Part shown: piece after piece, positions 14,342 through 22,920 of the stretch
Numbering within the stretch: position 1 is the stretch's first letter
Layout: every line of letters begins with the position of its first letter
Assembly: GCA_002419585.1 (NCBI GenBank)
Contig: DIGJ01000003.1
Coordinates: 1-64,000, forward strand
Reading direction: 5' to 3'
Source: Lachnoclostridium sp. UBA5725
Lineage (GTDB): Bacteria > Bacillota > Clostridia > Lachnospirales > Lachnospiraceae
DNA: 64,000 bases
The notes under the pieces: model-generated
Database searches by the model: none
What the model was told of the DNA's origin: nothing
What the model saw: only the letters and a program-made list of their open reading frames with translations
Translations under genes and position numbers: made by a program

Positions 14342-15823
14342 CTATATACTTAGCACGTAGACATAAGTTCCTGCTTTTTTTGAAATTTCTCGTTCTTCTT
14401 TTATGTTATATCCATATTTTAATGAAAACCTTCTTACTAAATCCTGATTATGCGAATACAAAATTACGATTCCATTTGGCTCTAAGTGAAGTTTTGCCTT
14501 TTCAAAAAATCGGTCATATAACACAACAATATCCTCACGATTGCTTTTCCCAATAACAAAAGGCATATTCGTAATAATCTCATCAAATAAATAATCATGT
14601 TTAAAATCAAAAAAATCTCGATTAATATAATGAATAATCTGATGTGCAATTTCCGTATTTACTTTGGCTTTATCAATTGCTTCACCAAATAAGTCGATGC
14701 CATACGTTGTATTTGCCTTTCGAAACTTATGTCGTTCAATCAGCATGGTACCCGTTCCACAAAATGGATCCAATACTTTTGCATCTTCTATTATATAATC
14801 CGAAGCCAAAAAGCACGTAAGTGCAGCATTAACTGGCCTTATACTGGTCGCCAATACTTCCTTTCGATACGTAAATCGCCTATCTTCTAGTGTATATAAT
14901 TTTAATAACACATTAAAACATCCCGTTTTATTTTCAATCAAGCGAATTTCAAACTCATAATTTGATGTTGAATTAATTAATTGGCGTTTTGTTAAACGTT
15001 CCAACTCGCTGGAAAGTTTTTTGGTGAACATACTTTTTTTATCCAGTGGCAGATTTGATTTGCATTCAATACGAAAATAGAATGGTGCATTTCCTTCATG
15101 TCGATCCATCATGAATTTTACAAGATCAGCTTCTGCTATTTTTCTGGCAGCCTCCTCCGCATTCATCGGGCAGGTTTTCATCCCACTAACAACAAATAAG
15201 AGCTCCTCATAATAACGAAGCTTTCGTATTTCTTCCAACGAATCCGTTGTAAGCATAATACCAGCACTAAATGCTTTTGCCGTAATATCAACTGGCAATT
15301 CTGCCATTATTTCATGGATATAATTACGATTTGTTAATAAAATAAGCTCCGATGATTTATCCATACCTGTGAATTTATGGTGTTTCACACCTTCTTGTAT
15401 AATCAGTAAGTCCGATAATGCTCTCATTTCTTCGGTCAGATGCTTTTTATTGTCAAGCGTTAACTCTTTTCTTGATAACTCTTCCAGCCTTTGTCTGAAT
15501 TTTGGAACATACTCGCGAAAATCATATTCTTTTATCGAAAGAAGATAGGAGCTTTTAACAAACAAAGTTTCTTCTTTTTCATACGCTTCATACAATGGCT
15601 TCAAAAGTCTTTTATCACCCAAAGCCCCCATAATCAAAGCTACATTTTTACGAATCTTTGGATCTTCGTGCACCAAAAGTCCTTCCAATACCGAATAATC
15701 TCCACTTAAAAAATAAAGTAACGCTCGTTTTTCATGGCTATCCTTCAATTCTTGCCGTAACAGACTTAAATTTTGCCTTACCTCTATCCCGTTCACAATA
15801 TCTTCATAAGTATTACGAATCAT
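14342..15823 (-). CDS. HEAT-repeat / THUMP-type RNA methyltransferase
   Basis: A 493-residue protein. Residues about 1-130 are helical repeats like HEAT/armadillo. The middle (about 150-340) resembles the THUMP-linked region of TrmN/RlmL-type enzymes. The C-terminus is a UPF0020 methyltransferase with LDPFCGTGTM (351-360) for AdoMet and NMPF (419-422) in the place of the catalytic NPPY-type motif. Probably methylates tRNA or rRNA guanosine; the substrate cannot be told from sequence. No tight operon partner. The HEAT fusion is uncommon. Confidence 0.8.
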   Translation of the reverse strand: MIRNTYEDIVNGIEVRQNLSLLRQELKDSHEKRALLYFLSGDYSVLEGLLVHEDPKIRKNVALIMGALGDKRLLKPLYEAYEKEETLFVKSSYLLSIKEYDFREYVPKFRQRLEELSRKELTLDNKKHLTEEMRALSDLLIIQEGVKHHKFTGMDKSSELILLTNRNYIHEIMAELPVDITAKAFSAGIMLTTDSLEEIRKLRYYEELLFVVSGMKTCPMNAEEAARKIAEADLVKFMMDRHEGNAPFYFRIECKSNLPLDKKSMFTKKLSSELERLTKRQLINSTSNYEFEIRLIENKTGCFNVLLKLYTLEDRRFTYRKEVLATSIRPVNAALTCFLASDYIIEDAKVLDPFCGTGTMLIERHKFRKANTTYGIDLFGEAIDKAKVNTEIAHQIIHYINRDFFDFKHDYLFDEIITNMPFVIGKSNREDIVVLYDRFFEKAKLHLEPNGIVILYSHNQDLVRRFSLKYGYNIKEEREISKKAGTYVYVLSI

Positions 15824-15981
15824 ATGTTTTCCTCTCTATCTTCAATTTTTATCTATTGATCAAAATAGTAGAATTCTTTTCCATTAAGTATAACAAGGAA
15901 TTGTCAAAAAATATAGTACTAAACTATCATTTCATTCATACATAATCACCAAACGATTAAATAACACGTGTCATGGCAAAA

Positions 15982-16023
15982 ATAGCATGTACTCCAACCT
16001 CCATACGATTAGAGTCATGCTAT
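15982..16023 (-). terminator. Terminator after DUF3592 gene
   Basis: A 12-bp stem with one bulged base (15982-15994 with 16012-16023) and TTTTT on the minus strand. It ends the 16093-16926 gene, perhaps also the long ula transcript. Confidence 0.65.
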
Positions 16024-16092
16024 CTTTACTCCCAATATGCAAACTGGGATAAATATGGTACATTAAGTCATGCTTATTTTTCTGCAGATCAC

Positions 16093-16926
16093 TCAAAAGA
16101 GACTCTGCAAGGTACTTATTATTCCAATTAAGGCGATGGTTAAAAATATAATTCCTCCAACCAGCATGCCCATCTTTGCATTGCGTTCTAGGATGCACTG
16201 GTCTTCAAGCCCATAATACAATGTCTTTTTGTCTCCAATCTTATATGCCGTTTGCAAGCTGGAACTATATTTGCTTCTTATAGTCCTCACCTTGTCCTCC
16301 ATCCTATATTGTAAGATTGGATAATAGGTAGTAGACGGCTTGGTAAGCTTACTATCTTTTTTTCCACTCGACCATTTCAGTAGATCAATTACGGTTGCCT
16401 CTATTTCCATTACTTTGCGTTTTCTATCTCGTAAGTAGCTTGTAATCAAGGAAATTCCTGCAAGTATGAGAATCGCAATCAATAGTATCGAAACACTCTG
16501 TTCCCCATATCTTCTTTGTGCTATTGGAAGCATTGCAATCAGAATACCTCCGAAAATAATTGTCCATGGAATCAGAACGGGTAGCTTATTATTTTCATAT
16601 ATGCTTATGCCAGCTTTCGAATCACCGCTCTTAACAATCCCTACGGTATCACCTTCTAAGAATTCTCGAGGGCTACTGACTGTATTTTGTATTTTATGAC
16701 CATTGTCAAAATACTGTACTCTAAGCTCATAGTAGTACTGAATCAAAGAATCCTGCGAATCCCTTTTTAAAACAAGGTTGCTTTTAAGAACCGTTCCTTC
16801 CAGCACCATTCCTTTTTTCTTCCAGTTTCTTTGTGCACGTAAAGTAGTCGTTCCGAGCACAAATACAAAAACACCAAATACAATTAAAAACAAAGATTCT
16901 AACGTTAAGCCTTCCAATATTTTCAT
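16093..16926 (-). CDS. DUF3592-type membrane protein
   Basis: A 277-residue protein with an N-terminal membrane helix (about 10-28), an extracytoplasmic-type beta domain of the DUF3592 pattern (VQYFDNGHKI, EGDTV), two middle helices (about 112-160), a second beta domain and a C-terminal helix (about 255-275). Function unknown. It starts 20 bases after ptsI, so it may be read through from the ula cluster, although its function need not be linked. Confidence 0.75.
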   Translation of the reverse strand: MKILEGLTLESLFLIVFGVFVFVLGTTTLRAQRNWKKKGMVLEGTVLKSNLVLKRDSQDSLIQYYYELRVQYFDNGHKIQNTVSSPREFLEGDTVGIVKSGDSKAGISIYENNKLPVLIPWTIIFGGILIAMLPIAQRRYGEQSVSILLIAILILAGISLITSYLRDRKRKVMEIEATVIDLLKWSSGKKDSKLTKPSTTYYPILQYRMEDKVRTIRSKYSSSLQTAYKIGDKKTLYYGLEDQCILERNAKMGMLVGGIIFLTIALIGIISTLQSLF

Positions 16927-16946
16927 AATAAGTCCCCTATTCTTAC

Positions 16947-18569
16947 TTATTTACTTAAATCAAGACTTCTAACTTTATCCTTTACCGATAGCAGGAAGGT
17001 AGAAGATACGGAAAGTTCATCTACTCCCATTCTTAAAAAGGTTTCCGTCAAGGAAGTATCCGAGGCAAGTTCTCCACAGATACCGACCCATGCACCACCC
17101 TTGTGTCCATTTTCGACCGTTTGCTTTATCATACGCAGCACCGCTGGGTGATGTGGATCATAAAAATCGTCTAACTTAGGGTTCTGCCTGTCGATTGCTA
17201 AGGTATACTGTGTCAGATCATTTGTTCCGATACTAAAGAAATCTACCTCCGCTGCCAGTTCCTCACTCATCATTACGGCAGCTGGAGTTTCAATCATAAC
17301 CCCGACTTCAACGTCCTTATATTCAATATGATCTGCTTTCAACTGATCCTTTACTTCCTGAAGAATACGTTTGGCCTTTTTTACTTCCTCCACGGAAATA
17401 ATCATCGGAAACATAATGGATAGATTACCATATGCACTCGCTCTAAGGATTGCACTTAGCTGTGTTCGAAATACATCTTCTCTTGTGAGGCAGATGCGAA
17501 TCGCCCGATATCCAAGTGCCGGATTTTCTTCCTCATCCAAATGGAAATAATCCACTTTTTTATCAGCACCAACATCCAGTGTTCGGATGATTACTTTTTT
17601 TCCAGCCATGTTTTCTGCAACCGTCTTATATGCATTTAACTGCTCATTTTGTGTTGGAAAGTCATCCGATTCTAAATACAGGAATTCACTACGGAACAAT
17701 CCGATTCCTTCTGCATCATTATATAAGGCGGAGGCTACATCCGATACACTACCAATATTGGCATATAAGTGGACTTTTGTTCCATCCTTCGTTACCGCTG
17801 GTTGGCCTTTCAATTGTCTTAATAGTTCTTGTTTTTTTAGGTCTTGTTCGATTTGTTTTTTAGCCTCCTTTAAATAATCTTCCTGTGGATCGATAACAAT
17901 GGTTCCTTTATAGCCATCAATGACAGCCAATTTTCCATTCCATTCTTTTTTAATGTCAACGCCGATCAATGCAGGGATATTCATCGTTCGAGCTAAAATC
18001 GCTGTATGGGAATTCGAAGATCCAAATTGAGTGACAAAACCTAATAGTTTGGATTTATCCATTTGAACCGTCTCACTCGGAGCCAAATCATCTGCCACCA
18101 ATATGATAGGCTCGATAAGATCCGACATATCGGTATTCGTTCCTGTTAATATATTGATGACCCGCTCTGTAATATCTTTAATATCTGCCGCACGCTCTTT
18201 CATATATTCATCATCCATCTCGGCAAACATCTTTGAAAAATTATCACCGGTAACCGCAACTGCATATTCACAGCTCACCTTTTGACTCTCGATGATGTTG
18301 TATACGGATTCACAATAGTCATCATCATCTAGCAGCATCATATGAACTTCAAAAATGGCCGCTCCTGATTCTCCGACTTCCTTTTGCGCTTTTTTATAAA
18401 GAAGATCCAATTGCTCTTGTGCCGTTTTTTTCGCTTCTTGAAAACGCAATACTTCAGCCTGCGTATCTTCTACTTTATTTCGTTTTACAGTAGCTTGTTT
18501 CTTCTCATAATAAAAGATTTTTCCGATTGATATTTTCTTTAAAATAGATTTCCCCGAATACTGTTCCAT
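16947..18569 (-). CDS. ptsI: PTS Enzyme I (phosphoenolpyruvate-protein phosphotransferase)
   Basis: A 540-residue cytoplasmic enzyme that transfers phosphate from PEP to HPr. The phosphohistidine is H188 in GSSNSHTAILAR. The PEP-binding TIM barrel includes FRSEFLYL, GYRAIRICL, and the C-terminal GICGELASD with the active-site Cys. Length is slightly under the usual 570. It follows ptsH by 17 bases at the distal end of the ula cluster, suggesting local phosphotransfer supply for ascorbate uptake, though it could serve all PTS permeases of the cell. Confidence 0.95.
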   Translation of the reverse strand: MEQYSGKSILKKISIGKIFYYEKKQATVKRNKVEDTQAEVLRFQEAKKTAQEQLDLLYKKAQKEVGESGAAIFEVHMMLLDDDDYCESVYNIIESQKVSCEYAVAVTGDNFSKMFAEMDDEYMKERAADIKDITERVINILTGTNTDMSDLIEPIILVADDLAPSETVQMDKSKLLGFVTQFGSSNSHTAILARTMNIPALIGVDIKKEWNGKLAVIDGYKGTIVIDPQEDYLKEAKKQIEQDLKKQELLRQLKGQPAVTKDGTKVHLYANIGSVSDVASALYNDAEGIGLFRSEFLYLESDDFPTQNEQLNAYKTVAENMAGKKVIIRTLDVGADKKVDYFHLDEEENPALGYRAIRICLTREDVFRTQLSAILRASAYGNLSIMFPMIISVEEVKKAKRILQEVKDQLKADHIEYKDVEVGVMIETPAAVMMSEELAAEVDFFSIGTNDLTQYTLAIDRQNPKLDDFYDPHHPAVLRMIKQTVENGHKGGAWVGICGELASDTSLTETFLRMGVDELSVSSTFLLSVKDKVRSLDLSK

Positions 18570-18586
18570 ACTTTCATTCCTTTCTT

Positions 18587-18844
18587 CTATAGATTATTTT
18601 GAAAGAAAGATTCGATTGCTGTATAAGCCTCATTTTCGTCTTCACCCTCTATGGTAACGCTGACTTCTTCACCCTTTTTCACACCAAGGCTCATAATCAT
18701 CATCAACTGGGATGCCAGCACAGTCCTTTCTCCTTTGGTAATCTTAATGCTACTTTGGAATTTTTTTGCTTCCTTCACGATCAGACCCGCTGGTCGTGCA
18801 TGGATACCTAATTCATCGTTTACTACAAAATGAAATGATTTCAT
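18587..18844 (-). CDS. ptsH: HPr phosphocarrier lacking Ser46
   Basis: An 85-residue HPr with the phosphorylatable His15 in GIHARPAG. In the regulatory helix, alignment on MSLG (51-54) puts Gln at position 46 where Firmicute HPr has the HPr-kinase target Ser46; a Ser stands at 45. It should therefore function in sugar phosphotransfer but may not take part in Ser46-P/CcpA catabolite repression. It lies between ulaF and ptsI, 17 and 31 bases from its neighbours, within the ula transcription unit. Confidence 0.93.
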   Translation of the reverse strand: MKSFHFVVNDELGIHARPAGLIVKEAKKFQSSIKITKGERTVLASQLMMIMSLGVKKGEEVSVTIEGEDENEAYTAIESFFQNNL

Positions 18845-18875
18845 AATCGTTCTCCTTGGCTATTCATTGTAAGAT

Positions 18876-19568
18876 TTATTTCTGTCCTTGACCGTAATAT
18901 GCATTGGCTCCATGTTTTCGATAATAATGTTTGTCCAATAGTTCTTGTGGTGCCGCCTCTACACGTGGATTTATCGTTTCACAGCGAGCTGCCATCTTTG
19001 CAACTTCCTCCAATACCACTGCGTTGTGCACAGCCTCATGGCCGTCCTTTCCCCATGTAAATGGCCCATGGTTCTTACATAGAACTGCCGTCATAGCAAT
19101 ATGGTCTCGATTCTTAAATTCGTCCGCAATTAGAACACCCGTGTTTATTTCATAATGTTCTAATTCTTCTTTTGTCAAGTTTCTTACACAAGGAACCGTT
19201 CCATATAAGTAATCTGCATGGGTGGTCCCGTAACACGGAATACCCCTGCCTGCCTGTGCCCAACTTGTTGCCCAAGGTGAATGCGTATGCACAACCCCTC
19301 CAATGTCTATAAATGCTTTATACAATTCCACATGAGTAGCAGTATCGGAAGATGGATTATACTTACCTTCTATCACCGTTCCATTCAAATCTACAATCAC
19401 CATATCCTCTGGTTTTAAATCATCGTAATCTACGCCACTTGGTTTGATTGCAAAATATCCACTTTCCCGGTCAATCTCGCTCACATTCCCCCAGGTAAAG
19501 GTTACTAATCCATACTTTGGTAAAAGCATATTAGCTTCATACACACGTTTCTTTAATTCCTCTAACAT
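18876..19568 (-). CDS. ulaF: L-ribulose-5-phosphate 4-epimerase (AraD/UlaF)
   Basis: A 230-residue class II aldolase-family epimerase converting L-ribulose-5-P to D-xylulose-5-P, the last step of the ascorbate route. VHTHSPWA and a later NHGPFTWG carry the metal-binding and active-site residues; TWGNVS and KPSGVDY are the phosphate and substrate loops. The frame reaches 19589, but AGGAGG eight bases upstream fixes ATG 19568 (MLEELKKRVYEAN). AraD is an equally fitting name; ula context decides. Confidence 0.93.
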   Translation of the reverse strand: MLEELKKRVYEANMLLPKYGLVTFTWGNVSEIDRESGYFAIKPSGVDYDDLKPEDMVIVDLNGTVIEGKYNPSSDTATHVELYKAFIDIGGVVHTHSPWATSWAQAGRGIPCYGTTHADYLYGTVPCVRNLTKEELEHYEINTGVLIADEFKNRDHIAMTAVLCKNHGPFTWGKDGHEAVHNAVVLEEVAKMAARCETINPRVEAAPQELLDKHYYRKHGANAYYGQGQK

Positions 19569-19615
19569 ATTCGTTTCCTCCTGATCCACACACCTTAAGA
19601 ATATTTATTTAATGG

Positions 19616-20668
19616 TTAATCTGCCTGCAAAGTATACATGGCCACCTCATCGATTTCACGATTCGTTGATACAATAACATCCTTGCCCTCGCTGCAAAAA
19701 TGATGTACATTCGCCGGTCCACAGTCCTCATCAATCACCTGTACTTGATATTCCATCGATTGTTCGTCATACGTAAAGACCATTAAATTCCGCTCCGCCT
19801 GCCTGTGTCCTATAACAACCGCTGGTTTACCACACAAGATACCACCATATATCGCATGTGTAAATTCTGCGGATTTTGGATACTCATATATTTTGTGAAA
19901 TGCACCGTCACTTTGTTTATAAATACTGATCTTGTCCCCATGGAATGGCGATAATACAATCAGTTCCTTACGTCCATCCTGATCCATATCAACCAAAACA
20001 GCATCACTGGCTGGGGTATCAAGTAGCTGACAAACCTTCCATTCTCCTCCAGAACGTTCAGGTGGTACAAACTGAAATACGCCGTTGTTGGAAGAAACAA
20101 TGCTAGTATCTACTCCATCTTCCCTTACACGGTAATAACCATGATTTTTCAGCATATGTTCTTTTATTACATCTAGTTTCAACTGGTTGTTTTCATTAAA
20201 ACCACTTAAATCATCTGGCAGGATAGCTGCATATACCTTTCCAGGCATGGACCAGTCATCTTTGTACTCATGTCCTGATTTCAATGTACATGCAATCAGA
20301 TAATTGATACCATTTCTATTTACAATATCAAATCGGTGAACATGTGGAAGATCAACTAATGTTCTTACTTCCCAATTTCCTTTTGATATCGGTGTTACAA
20401 TTACAATCTTTGCTTCTTTCGAATCATTTGGGGAATAGAATTTATGTGTTGCCAAGAACTGGCCGTTGCTTCCCGGTACCTGTACCATACTCATGACACC
20501 GCCCGGTTCTGTCCATATGACGTCTTCCTGGTTTCCATCCAGGTCAAACAAAAGACACCTGTCTACTTTTTCTGCTGCAACCAAGAAATGTCTTTTTCCT
20601 TCATACAAAAGCGGTGCAACCGAATAACATTTTGTTAAATTGGAAATAATCTTTTTTTCTACTTTCAT
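19616..20668 (-). CDS. Predicted beta-propeller / FG-GAP-like protein in ula cluster
   Basis: A 350-residue protein without signal peptide or membrane helix, made of repeated beta motifs typical of propellers. One FG-GAP/VCBS-like calcium loop, DMDQDGRKELIV (about residues 230-241), is clear. It lies between ulaE and ulaF with short spacers (about 21 and 48 bases), so it is likely cotranscribed with the ascorbate genes. No known Ula protein has this fold. It may be a lactonase, epimerase or sensor, or could replace a missing function, but no catalytic residues can be assigned from sequence. Confidence 0.7.
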   Translation of the reverse strand: MKVEKKIISNLTKCYSVAPLLYEGKRHFLVAAEKVDRCLLFDLDGNQEDVIWTEPGGVMSMVQVPGSNGQFLATHKFYSPNDSKEAKIVIVTPISKGNWEVRTLVDLPHVHRFDIVNRNGINYLIACTLKSGHEYKDDWSMPGKVYAAILPDDLSGFNENNQLKLDVIKEHMLKNHGYYRVREDGVDTSIVSSNNGVFQFVPPERSGGEWKVCQLLDTPASDAVLVDMDQDGRKELIVLSPFHGDKISIYKQSDGAFHKIYEYPKSAEFTHAIYGGILCGKPAVVIGHRQAERNLMVFTYDEQSMEYQVQVIDEDCGPANVHHFCSEGKDVIVSTNREIDEVAMYTLQAD

Positions 20669-20689
20669 GATATGTTACCTCTCGTACTA

Positions 20690-21535
20690 TTATTGTTGTT
20701 TATCTAGAATCTTACTTAGCATTTCATGTGCAAAGACCAGGTCATTCTTCCAATCCGGGTTGCCTGTATACCAGAACTCCGCCACATACTTACGAACTCC
20801 CAACTGCCAGGCTGCCTCAACCGCCTCTTCAAAATTTACATGCCCTGTACCATAAGGAATTTCCCGAAATTTGCCCGGAACCGTTTCCTTTAGATGCATA
20901 GCCACCAAATGCCCTTTTCCAATATATAAGTCTTCCGATACATCAATTTTATAGGACGTTGCAGCATTGGTAATGTTTCCGATATCTGGATATACATTCA
21001 GATAACTGGAATTTACCAATGTAACATATTTCATTGCTTTTTCTACAGTATTCATGAACTCGGTTTCCATCGTTTCGAAACCCAGAACCACTCCTGCTTT
21101 TTCTGCCATATTCGCAGCAATCTTTAAATTACTTAAAAAACGTTTTTTTGTTTCAACGCTTGATTCTTCATAATAAACATCATATCCTGCCAATTGAATA
21201 ATACGGATTCCCAAATCATCTGCCAGTTGGATGGCTTTTTCCATGATTTCCATTCCTCTTTGACAAACAGCTTGATCACTGCTTCCAATTGGATATTTTC
21301 GATGCCCGCTAAGGCACATTGTTCGAATCGGAATTCCGACCTCCATCATAAGCCCAACCAGTTCGAGACGTTCTTCTTTACGCATATCCAACCTGCTTAA
21401 TTTTTCATCCGTTTCATCGATACTGATTTCTACAAAGTCATATCTAGCTTCTTTTGCCGCGATTAATTTTTCTTTCCAGTTCAGTGTCCCCGGTATCGCT
21501 TTCTCATATAAACCTAACGTATATGCCTTTTCCAT
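20690..21535 (-). CDS. ulaE: L-ribulose-5-phosphate 3-epimerase (UlaE-like)
   Basis: A 281-residue TIM-barrel hexulose/pentulose epimerase converting L-xylulose-5-P to L-ribulose-5-P. The start (LGLYEKAIPGTLNWKEKL) and residues CLSGHRKYPIGS, LGFETME and YPDIGN are hallmarks of the UlaE/SgbU/SgaU family; the glutamate in GFETM and the later Glu (VAEFWYTG) are the expected acid/base and metal ligands. It lies 72 bases after the regulator gene, behind an operator-like palindrome. Confidence 0.93.
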   Translation of the reverse strand: MEKAYTLGLYEKAIPGTLNWKEKLIAAKEARYDFVEISIDETDEKLSRLDMRKEERLELVGLMMEVGIPIRTMCLSGHRKYPIGSSDQAVCQRGMEIMEKAIQLADDLGIRIIQLAGYDVYYEESSVETKKRFLSNLKIAANMAEKAGVVLGFETMETEFMNTVEKAMKYVTLVNSSYLNVYPDIGNITNAATSYKIDVSEDLYIGKGHLVAMHLKETVPGKFREIPYGTGHVNFEEAVEAAWQLGVRKYVAEFWYTGNPDWKNDLVFAHEMLSKILDKQQ

Positions 21536-21553
21536 ACTGCCTCCATAATTTCT

Positions 21554-21604
21554 ATTGTAACCGTATGATTACAATCCTTATGATGGCTTTTAATATCGTA
21601 ACCG
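21554..21604. promoter_or_regulatory. Operator-like repeats before ulaE
   Basis: ATTGTAA (21554-21560) and TTACAAT (21569-21575) form an inverted repeat around CCGTATGA. GTAACCG occurs at 21558-21564 and again at 21598-21604. TTGTAACCGT also occurs in the ulaG upstream region (26,257-26,266), suggesting a shared regulator site. Confidence 0.45.
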
Positions 21605-21607
21605 AAT

Positions 21608-22378
21608 CTAAAATTCTCCCTTATGAACCTGGTATACCAAAACACCTTTACTTCTTAATTTTTCAAGAACTTCCTCTGGTGCCTTTTCATCTGTTATCAA
21701 ATATTTTATTTTATCAATGGTACAGCTCGTAAAACTGCTCATCTTTCCAATCTTTGTATGATCTGCCAAAAGATAGACCGCCTTCGTGGAATGGTTCACC
21801 ATAATCTCATTCACACTCACTTCACTCGCTATCTCTGTCATCATTCCTGATTCCGCTGTGAGGCCCGAACATCCTACGAATGCTTTCTTTGCATAAACGG
21901 TCTTAAGATTTCTGATTGCATAATCTCCCACCATTGCATCCTTGTGATACCTTAATTCTCCACCGGTCAGGATAACATTGATGCCAGTACCATACTCATG
22001 ATTAATTACTTTTCCATTGTTCGTTATCACCGTAACATTATTACGCGTTACATATTGTAACATCTGTAATGCATTACTGCTCGTATTGATAAACAACGTA
22101 TCTCCCTTTTCCACTAATGTAGCTGCATATTGTGCAATTAATCTTCGATACATTTGTACTTCATTTTCCTCCATCGTATGATTATCCAAAGGAATTGCAC
22201 CACCATGTGTACGTACCAGTAATTTCTGATCATTCAAAAATTGCAGGTCCCTTCTTATTGTAATAAAAGAAACATCCAGCTCATTGGCAAGTTCATTTAC
22301 CTTTACCTGGGGATTCGATTGCATTATCTTTAATATTTGATTTCTTCTGTCATCTACACATTTCTTTTCTCTTTTCAT
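21608..22378 (-). CDS. ulaR: DeoR-family transcriptional regulator (UlaR-like)
   Basis: A 256-residue repressor. The N-terminal DeoR helix-turn-helix (about 6-60, VNELANELDVSFITIRRDLQFL) is followed by a sugar-phosphate-binding domain of the SIS-like ISOCOT fold (VITNNGKVI, ILTGGEL, FVGCSGLTAESG). It lies in the middle of the ula genes, where the E. coli UlaR equivalent controls ascorbate use through L-ascorbate-6-phosphate. It has its own promoter (22,410-22,438). Name by context; the effector is inferred. Confidence 0.85.
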   Translation of the reverse strand: MKREKKCVDDRRNQILKIMQSNPQVKVNELANELDVSFITIRRDLQFLNDQKLLVRTHGGAIPLDNHTMEENEVQMYRRLIAQYAATLVEKGDTLFINTSSNALQMLQYVTRNNVTVITNNGKVINHEYGTGINVILTGGELRYHKDAMVGDYAIRNLKTVYAKKAFVGCSGLTAESGMMTEIASEVSVNEIMVNHSTKAVYLLADHTKIGKMSSFTSCTIDKIKYLITDEKAPEEVLEKLRSKGVLVYQVHKGEF

Positions 22379-22409
22379 TCGACTTACCTTACCCTTTTAA
22401 ATTGAAAAT

Positions 22410-22438
22410 ATTATAACAGTTTTCGGCATTGATGTCAT
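22410..22438 (-). promoter_or_regulatory. Promoter of DeoR regulator gene
   Basis: Minus strand ATGACA (22433-22438), 17 bases, TATAAT (22410-22415), 32 bases before the start codon. It gives separate transcription of ulaR and the downstream genes. Confidence 0.65.
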
Positions 22439-22518
22439 TCATTTTTGCTTCGTCTGAAAAATTTTTAGAGAATAGAAAATTTTATATCATCATACAAAGG
22501 TGCTCATTCTAGGGAATA

Positions 22519-22548
22519 GGGGATCCCATTCAATGATAAGAGATCCCC
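22519..22548 (-). terminator. Intercistronic hairpin between ulaB and ulaR
   Basis: GGGGATC (22519-22525) pairs with GATCCCC (22542-22548). No T run follows on the minus strand, so it may be a processing or attenuating hairpin rather than a full terminator. Confidence 0.45.
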
Positions 22549-22576
22549 CTGGTTACTAATTATTAAAATGCCATTC

Positions 22577-22879
22577 TTATACCAATCCGTTTTCCTTCAT
22601 TTTGTCTTCAATTTCCTGTGCTGACATAATATTTCTAAGCCCGATTACTTTTGTACCTTTTTTTTCTGCATCTTTAAACATACTTGCAAAGTTTTGTGCG
22701 CAGAATACTACATCATATTGGGAAGCTGCACTCTTGCCCTCTGAAAGAGAACAATGATGGACTTTACCTGCTTTTATTCCAAGTTTATCCAATGCTTTTT
22801 GCATCGTCATTTTCATCATTAAACTGGAACCAGCTCCATTTGCGCAACATACCAAATAACTCATATTGTCTTTTGCCAT
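22577..22879 (-). CDS. ulaB: PTS ascorbate-type EIIB component
   Basis: A 100-residue lactose/ascorbate-type IIB. The phosphocysteine is in LVCCANGAGSSLMM (Cys11/Cys12; the Cys next to the P-loop is the phospho-site). It transfers phosphate from IIA to ascorbate as it enters through UlaA. It follows ulaA by 41 bases. The next gene is the regulator, after a hairpin. Confidence 0.93.
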   Translation of the reverse strand: MAKDNMSYLVCCANGAGSSLMMKMTMQKALDKLGIKAGKVHHCSLSEGKSAASQYDVVFCAQNFASMFKDAEKKGTKVIGLRNIMSAQEIEDKMKENGLV

Positions 22880-22920
22880 AATATTCTCTCCTTTATTCGC
22901 ATGAACGGTTACTATTTAAA

